Source of the DNA: Klebsiella pneumoniae
Lineage (GTDB): Bacteria; Pseudomonadota; Gammaproteobacteria; Ga0077536
Direction: 5' to 3'
NCBI GenBank assembly: GCA_945873015.1
Contig: CAMCBY010000026.1
Location: 1-17,715 of the forward strand
DNA: 17,715 bases
In this document: positions 14,757-17,715 of the stretch, in pieces
Numbering within the stretch: position 1 is the stretch's first letter
Layout of the letters: every line of letters begins with the position of its first letter
The notes under the pieces: generated by a model
Databases searched by the model: none
Seen by the model: the letters and a program-made list of their open reading frames with translations, nothing else
Told to the model about the DNA's origin: nothing
Program-made: the position numbers and the translations under genes

Positions 14757-15419
14757 ATGAAACGAGCATCGACACCGCGCGCAGTGCTGTTCGATCTGGA
14801 TGGTACGCTGCTCGATACCGCGCCCGATTTTGTCATCGCTCTGAACGCGCTGCGCGCTGAAGAAGGTCTGCCGCCGCTGCCGGCCGCGATCATCCGACCA
14901 CAGGTATCGCACGGCAGTCCGGCCATGATTCGCGTCGGCTTCGGTACTGACGCTGAGCATCCCGAATTCGAACGCCGGCGCCTGCGTTTTCTCGAACTTT
15001 ATGCCGCCGTGCTCGGTCAGGGCGCGGTGCTGTTCGAGGGCATGGACGAAGTCCTGGTGACGCTTGAAGCACGCGCCGTAGCGTGGGGCATCGTCACCAA
15101 CAAACCCGGCTGGTTGACCACCCCCTTGCTGGCCACGCTGGGTCTCGATACCCGCGCGGCCTGTGTGGTGTCCGGCGACAGCACAGCGCGCGCCAAACCG
15201 TTCCCCGATCCACTGCTGGCCGGTGCGCGCGAGCTAGGCATCGCACCGCAAGCCTGCCTTTATGTCGGCGACGCCGAAAGGGATATCGAAGCGGCACGCG
15301 CAGCCGGCATGTCGGCGCTGGTGGCGCTGTATGGTTACCTCGGTGCCGATGATCGCCCCGAACAGTGGGGCGGCGATGGCAGTATCGGATGCGCACGGGA
15401 TCTGCTGACGTGGATCTGA
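14757..15419 (+). CDS. mupP: HAD-family phosphatase, MupP/Gph type
   Basis: Haloacid-dehalogenase subfamily IA phosphatase, 220 aa. Motif I is VLFDLDGTLLDTAPDF with nucleophile Asp13 and acid Asp15; motif II is the Thr of WGIVTNKPGWL; motif III is the Lys of AKPFPDP; motif IV is VGDAERDIEAARAAGM. The cap domain is the usual alpha-helical insertion. Older annotation would call this phosphoglycolate phosphatase. I favour MupP (N-acetylmuramate 6-phosphate phosphatase of peptidoglycan recycling) because of the LLDTAPDF segment, the WG-VTNKP motif, the GYLGADDRPEQWGGD ending and, above all, the position directly after ubiG, as in Pseudomonas. Sequence alone does not exclude 2-phosphoglycolate as substrate. 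The next gene overlaps its 3' end. Confidence 0.8.
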   Translation: MKRASTPRAVLFDLDGTLLDTAPDFVIALNALRAEEGLPPLPAAIIRPQVSHGSPAMIRVGFGTDAEHPEFERRRLRFLELYAAVLGQGAVLFEGMDEVLVTLEARAVAWGIVTNKPGWLTTPLLATLGLDTRAACVVSGDSTARAKPFPDPLLAGARELGIAPQACLYVGDAERDIEAARAAGMSALVALYGYLGADDRPEQWGGDGSIGCARDLLTWI

Positions 15420-16255
15420 GCAGTGGCGACTACGCGCCGAGCGGCGATGGCGTCATCGCGCCGCCCGATGACTTCTATTACGCCAGCCTTTATCTCGCGC
15501 CACCCGTGCGCCACACACTACGCGTCATGGAAGCATGCCGCCGAGCCGTCACCGATATTCCGGGCAGTTGTTCGGATCGCGGCATCGCTCACCTCAAACT
15601 CGCCTGGTGGCAGACCGAGATAGAACAACTCGCCCAAGGCCACGCGCGTCATCCGCTGGCGCAGGCGCTGCTCACGCAGATACGCATCACGCCGACGCTG
15701 TTGCCGCTGCTCGACAGCGTAATCAAAGCCACCATCGACGGCCTCAATCAGGCGCCGCTGCCCGATCGCGCCGCTCAGATCGCGTGGCTGACGCGCCAAC
15801 AGGGCAGTGTGCTCGGTTATTACATCGAAGTCGGCGCCGCAGTCAGCGCCCGCCAGCGCGAACAGTTGCTCGAAATCGGCGCGCTGCTCGAACTCAGCTA
15901 CGCACTGCGCGGCTTACGCCAACATCGTCGTGCGACACCGCTGCTGCTGCCAGAGCAGGCACTGCGCGCGGCGGGTCTCAGTGTCGATGGCGTGCGCGGC
16001 GCGTCGGTGTCGACTGAAATCGCGAAGGTGTTGATACCGCAAGCGGACAGCTTGCGCGACGCGCTGCTGGCGCGCAGCGCGGCCCTGCCGCGCGCCGTGC
16101 GCCGTGGTCAACGCCTGTTGCTGACCCTCGCGGCCTGCGCTGCCGAAGCCCTCGCACTGACCCGCGCCGATGGCTGTCAGGTCCTGGAACGGCGTGTCGA
16201 ACTGCTGCCGATACGCAAGCTGTGGCTCGCGTGGCGCGTTGCGCATTGGGGCTGA
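15389..16255 (+). CDS. Squalene/phytoene synthase-family protein, probably non-catalytic
   Basis: All-helical isoprenoid-synthase-fold protein of about 288 aa. Family features: DDFYYASLYLAPP near the start (compare S-F-Y-x-A-x-x-F-L-P), the RHTLRVMEACRRAVTDI helix, and IAHLKLAWWQTEIEQLAQG followed by HPLAQAL, the K-L-x-W-W-x-x-E and H-P pattern shared by phytoene synthases and NDUFAF6-like proteins. I see neither of the two Asp-rich DxxxD motifs that bind diphosphate through magnesium: the first position reads VTDIPGSCSD and the second has GYYIEVGAAVS. It may therefore be an assembly or lipid-binding factor instead of a prenyl synthase. The start is uncertain: ATG 15389, GTG 15365 or GTG 15410, all overlapping the phosphatase gene, which implies coupling. 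No carotenoid or hopanoid genes are nearby. Confidence 0.75.
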   Translation: MRTGSADVDLSSGDYAPSGDGVIAPPDDFYYASLYLAPPVRHTLRVMEACRRAVTDIPGSCSDRGIAHLKLAWWQTEIEQLAQGHARHPLAQALLTQIRITPTLLPLLDSVIKATIDGLNQAPLPDRAAQIAWLTRQQGSVLGYYIEVGAAVSARQREQLLEIGALLELSYALRGLRQHRRATPLLLPEQALRAAGLSVDGVRGASVSTEIAKVLIPQADSLRDALLARSAALPRAVRRGQRLLLTLAACAAEALALTRADGCQVLERRVELLPIRKLWLAWRVAHWG

Positions 16256-16272
16256 AGGCGCGCGGCCTGGGT

Positions 16273-16728
16273 TTAATCCGGCCTCGCCACGCGCAGGTCA
16301 ACGCGCCGCAAGCGCACCCGCAGGCGCCGGAACGCATCGGCGTCGAGCATGTCCGGCAGCAACAACACCTGGCGCTTGCTGCCATCGGCACAGACAAAAT
16401 CCAGCGTCGTCAGATAGGGTGAGACCCAGGCTGCGCCGGTCAGTCGCGCCGCGAGGCTGCGACCATCGCAAAACAACACATGCCAGCGCTGCGCGGCATC
16501 GAGTTCAAGGCCGGTGATTGCCACGCGGCGCGCAGCGCGCAGACTCCACGGCAGATGGGCTGCAACCGCCAGCAACAGGCAATTGCGCATGCCACTCATC
16601 GGATAAACGAGCAGCAGCGTACAACAGACCAATACATGCAGCGTCAGCAATACACGCTGCAGCCACCGCGAGGGCAGCAGTTCGAGACGTACCGGTCCCT
16701 GGAATCCATTCATCCTGCCGAAAAGCAT
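16273..16728 (-). CDS. ygfX: YgfX family membrane protein (CptA-like)
   Basis: Small membrane protein of 151 aa, convergent with the preceding gene and divergent from the sdh genes. The N-terminus has LELLPSRWLQRVLLTLHVLV, then two closely spaced hydrophobic segments (about 25-43 and 48-62: VLLTLHVLVCCTLLLVYP, NCLLLAVAAHLPW). The soluble C-terminal half has WHVLFCDGRSLAARL, VSPYLTTLDFVCADG and QVLLLPDMLDADAFRRLRV, the family signature. In E. coli ygfX is next to ygfY/sdhE and was described as the toxin-like CptA acting on MreB and FtsZ; that role is debated. Here it sits beside DUF1674 and sdhC, with no sdhE in the window. ATG 16728 has GAGG 11 nt upstream; ATG 16713 is an alternative. Confidence 0.82.
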   Translation of the reverse strand: MLFGRMNGFQGPVRLELLPSRWLQRVLLTLHVLVCCTLLLVYPMSGMRNCLLLAVAAHLPWSLRAARRVAITGLELDAAQRWHVLFCDGRSLAARLTGAAWVSPYLTTLDFVCADGSKRQVLLLPDMLDADAFRRLRVRLRRVDLRVARPD

Positions 16729-16746
16729 AAGGCTACTTGCCTCAGC

Positions 16747-16775
16747 TTGAAATTACCCGGTCATGAAAAGATACT
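16747..16775 (+). promoter_or_regulatory. Sigma70-type promoter of the DUF1674-sdhCD operon
   Basis: TTGAAA (16747-16752), a 17-nt spacer, then GATACT (16770-16775), in the 94-nt gap between ygfX and the DUF1674 gene. The predicted start is near 16782, giving a leader of about 40 nt. This is the best promoter match in the window. It is judged by eye. Confidence 0.65.
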
Positions 16776-16822
16776 AGGCCCGCGCCGCAGAGCGCACCCC
16801 ACTCATCTGAACATCAGGCACC

Positions 16823-16999
16823 ATGGTCACTGACGACGCCACGACTCCGCCGGCCGCGCCCCCCGCTGCGCAAGCGCATGAAGCTGAGCCCGCCGCTGAG
16901 CCTGCGCCTGCCAAGCCGCGCGAGTACGGCGGCCCCGCCGGCCTTGAACCGACCCGCTACGGTGATTGGGAACGCAAAGGACGATGCGTAGATTTTTGA
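16823..16999 (+). CDS. DUF1674 / SDHAF4-like succinate dehydrogenase assembly factor
   Basis: Short protein of 58 aa. The first half is Ala/Pro/Glu-rich and probably disordered. The second half carries the DUF1674 signature: REYGGPAGLEPTRYGDWERK followed by GRCVDF at the C-terminus. In eukaryotes this family is SDHAF4 (Sdh8), which binds flavinylated SdhA and aids assembly of succinate dehydrogenase; bacterial members are often found near respiratory genes. Here it is the first gene behind a strong promoter and 79 nt upstream of sdhC, which fits an assembly role. AGG four nt before the ATG is a weak ribosome binding site. The frame is too short for many gene finders, but the signature at the C-terminus makes the call secure. 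Confidence 0.88.
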   Translation: MVTDDATTPPAAPPAAQAHEAEPAAEPAPAKPREYGGPAGLEPTRYGDWERKGRCVDF

Positions 17000-17078
17000 G
17001 CACCCCGTCGTGGCTGCAAAGCATCGACAACCGCCGCAAACCAGCAATGTGAACGCCAGCAAAGTGAACTATTAAGCC

Positions 17079-17468
17079 ATGGCCGGAAACCCGCTATCAC
17101 CGCATTTGCAAATCTATCGCCCGCAACTGACGTCGGGCATGTCGATCCTGCATCGCATTACCGGCGTTGCACTGTCGCTCGGCACCTTGGTGCTGCTGTA
17201 CTGGCTGGTGGCCGCCGCTCAGGGCATGGAGAGCTACGAAGCCGCCCAGCGTTGCATCGGCTCGTTGCCCATGCAGGTGCTGCTGTTCGGCTGGAGCTTC
17301 GCTTTTTATTACCACCTGTGTAACGGCATTCGTCATCTGTTGTGGGATACCGGCTGGGGCTTTGAACTCGGCACGGCCTACAAAACCGGCTACATCGCCA
17401 TCGGCGCAGCGGTCGCGATGACCCTACTGACCTGGGCCTGTGTTATCGCGCAAGGGGGTGCGGCATGA
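17079..17468 (+). CDS. sdhC: Succinate dehydrogenase cytochrome b556 subunit SdhC
   Basis: Membrane anchor subunit of complex II, 129 aa, with three membrane helices (about 27-47, 64-84 and 105-125). Together with SdhD it holds haem b and the ubiquinone site. Signatures: NPLSPHLQIYRPQLTSGMSI at the N-terminus, SILHRITG with Ser22 and Arg26 matching the quinone-site Ser and Arg of E. coli, and YYHLCNGIRHLLWDTG with His79 as the expected haem ligand. The stop overlaps the sdhD start as ATGA, so the two are translationally coupled. The ATG is preceded by no clear ribosome binding site (ATTAAGCC), but the N-terminal family motif begins immediately, which supports this start. Confidence 0.97.
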   Translation: MAGNPLSPHLQIYRPQLTSGMSILHRITGVALSLGTLVLLYWLVAAAQGMESYEAAQRCIGSLPMQVLLFGWSFAFYYHLCNGIRHLLWDTGWGFELGTAYKTGYIAIGAAVAMTLLTWACVIAQGGAA

Positions 17469-17715
17469 AACTGCGTAGCGATTTGAGCCGCGTGCTGGGC
17501 TTGGGCTCGGCCCGCTCAGGCTCCCATCACTGGATACACCAGCGCATGACCGCGATTGCCATCGTGCCGTTGGCACTGTGGTTCGTCACCGCCTTGCTGA
17601 CCCACATGCGCGATGACGTGGTGGATCTGACCAACTGGATCCGATCGCCGTTCGTGACCGTACTATTGGTAAGTCTGATCGCCGCGATGTTCTATCACGC
17701 CAAGCTCGGGCTGCA
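17465..17715 (+). CDS. sdhD: Succinate dehydrogenase membrane anchor subunit SdhD (5' part, cut by window edge)
   Basis: The first 83 residues of the second complex II anchor subunit are visible. It begins MKLRSDLSRVLGLGSARSGS, then HHWIHQRMTAIAIVPLALW, in which the conserved W-x-x-x-R of the SdhD N-terminus and the first membrane helix are recognisable. A second helix starts at about residue 62 (FVTVLLVSLIAAMFYHAKLG). His78 in YHAKLG aligns by position with the haem-ligating histidine of E. coli SdhD. The ATG overlaps the sdhC stop (ATGA). The remaining sequence, and presumably sdhA and sdhB, lie beyond the window. Confidence 0.95.
   Translation, partial: MKLRSDLSRVLGLGSARSGSHHWIHQRMTAIAIVPLALWFVTALLTHMRDDVVDLTNWIRSPFVTVLLVSLIAAMFYHAKLGL

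Noticed and set aside
16264..16283. GGCC ... GGCC hairpin between the convergent squalene-synthase-like gene and ygfX
   Set aside because: Only four paired bases before a mismatch and no T-run; its position is suggestive of a terminator, but the structure is too weak to call.
1..17715. CRISPR array, tRNA, rRNA, insertion sequence or prophage
   Set aside because: I saw no spaced direct repeats, tRNA cloverleaf, rRNA-like sequence, transposase or phage gene in the window.

Overview
The window is high-GC DNA, dense in genes, from a bacterium that is most likely a gammaproteobacterium. The evidence is UbiG followed by a MupP-like phosphatase (the order seen in Pseudomonas), a YgfX-family protein, SdhC/SdhD of proteobacterial type, and a GTAG-headed REP-like palindrome. 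The species cannot be named from this sequence.

Layout. (1) 1-5120, minus strand: a two-partner secretion locus. In transcription order it has a membrane-anchored parvulin-type prolyl isomerase (TTG start), a TpsB outer-membrane transporter of the FhaC/ShlB type with its own promoter, a doubtful small ORF, and a TpsA filamentous-haemagglutinin-like exoprotein whose 3' part lies outside the window. (2) 5356-13939, plus strand: a signalling cluster. It encodes a class III nucleotide cyclase fused to an FHA domain, a PP2C Ser/Thr phosphatase, a 1672-residue membrane Ser/Thr kinase with a long stalk and a C-terminal SUMF/FGE-like domain, and a second membrane protein ending in the same kind of domain. 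(3) 14042-16255, plus strand: ubiG, a MupP/Gph-type HAD phosphatase and a squalene/phytoene synthase-family protein, preceded by one REP-like palindrome. (4) 16273-17715: ygfX on the minus strand, divergent from a short DUF1674 (SDHAF4-like) gene, sdhC and the 5' part of sdhD, which share a good sigma70-type promoter.

How the parts may work together. Kinase, phosphatase and FHA protein form a complete phosphothreonine write/erase/read set, with a cyclase fused to the reader. The kinase carries three ten-residue Asp-rich threonine repeats (D-D/E-x-T-R/Q-hydrophobic). The same motif occurs once between the cyclase and FHA domains (DDVTRM) and, as DQRTVF, in the last protein of the cluster. This suggests that phosphorylated threonines tether the proteins or switch the cyclase. 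The two SUMF-like domains should lie in the periplasm, share cysteine positions and lack the catalytic cysteines of true formylglycine-generating enzymes, so they look like binding or sensor modules. The cluster is divergent from the secretion locus, so a link to surface adhesion is possible but is inference.

All intergenic stretches are under 300 bases. The largest are 1678-1935 and 5121-5355, described below.
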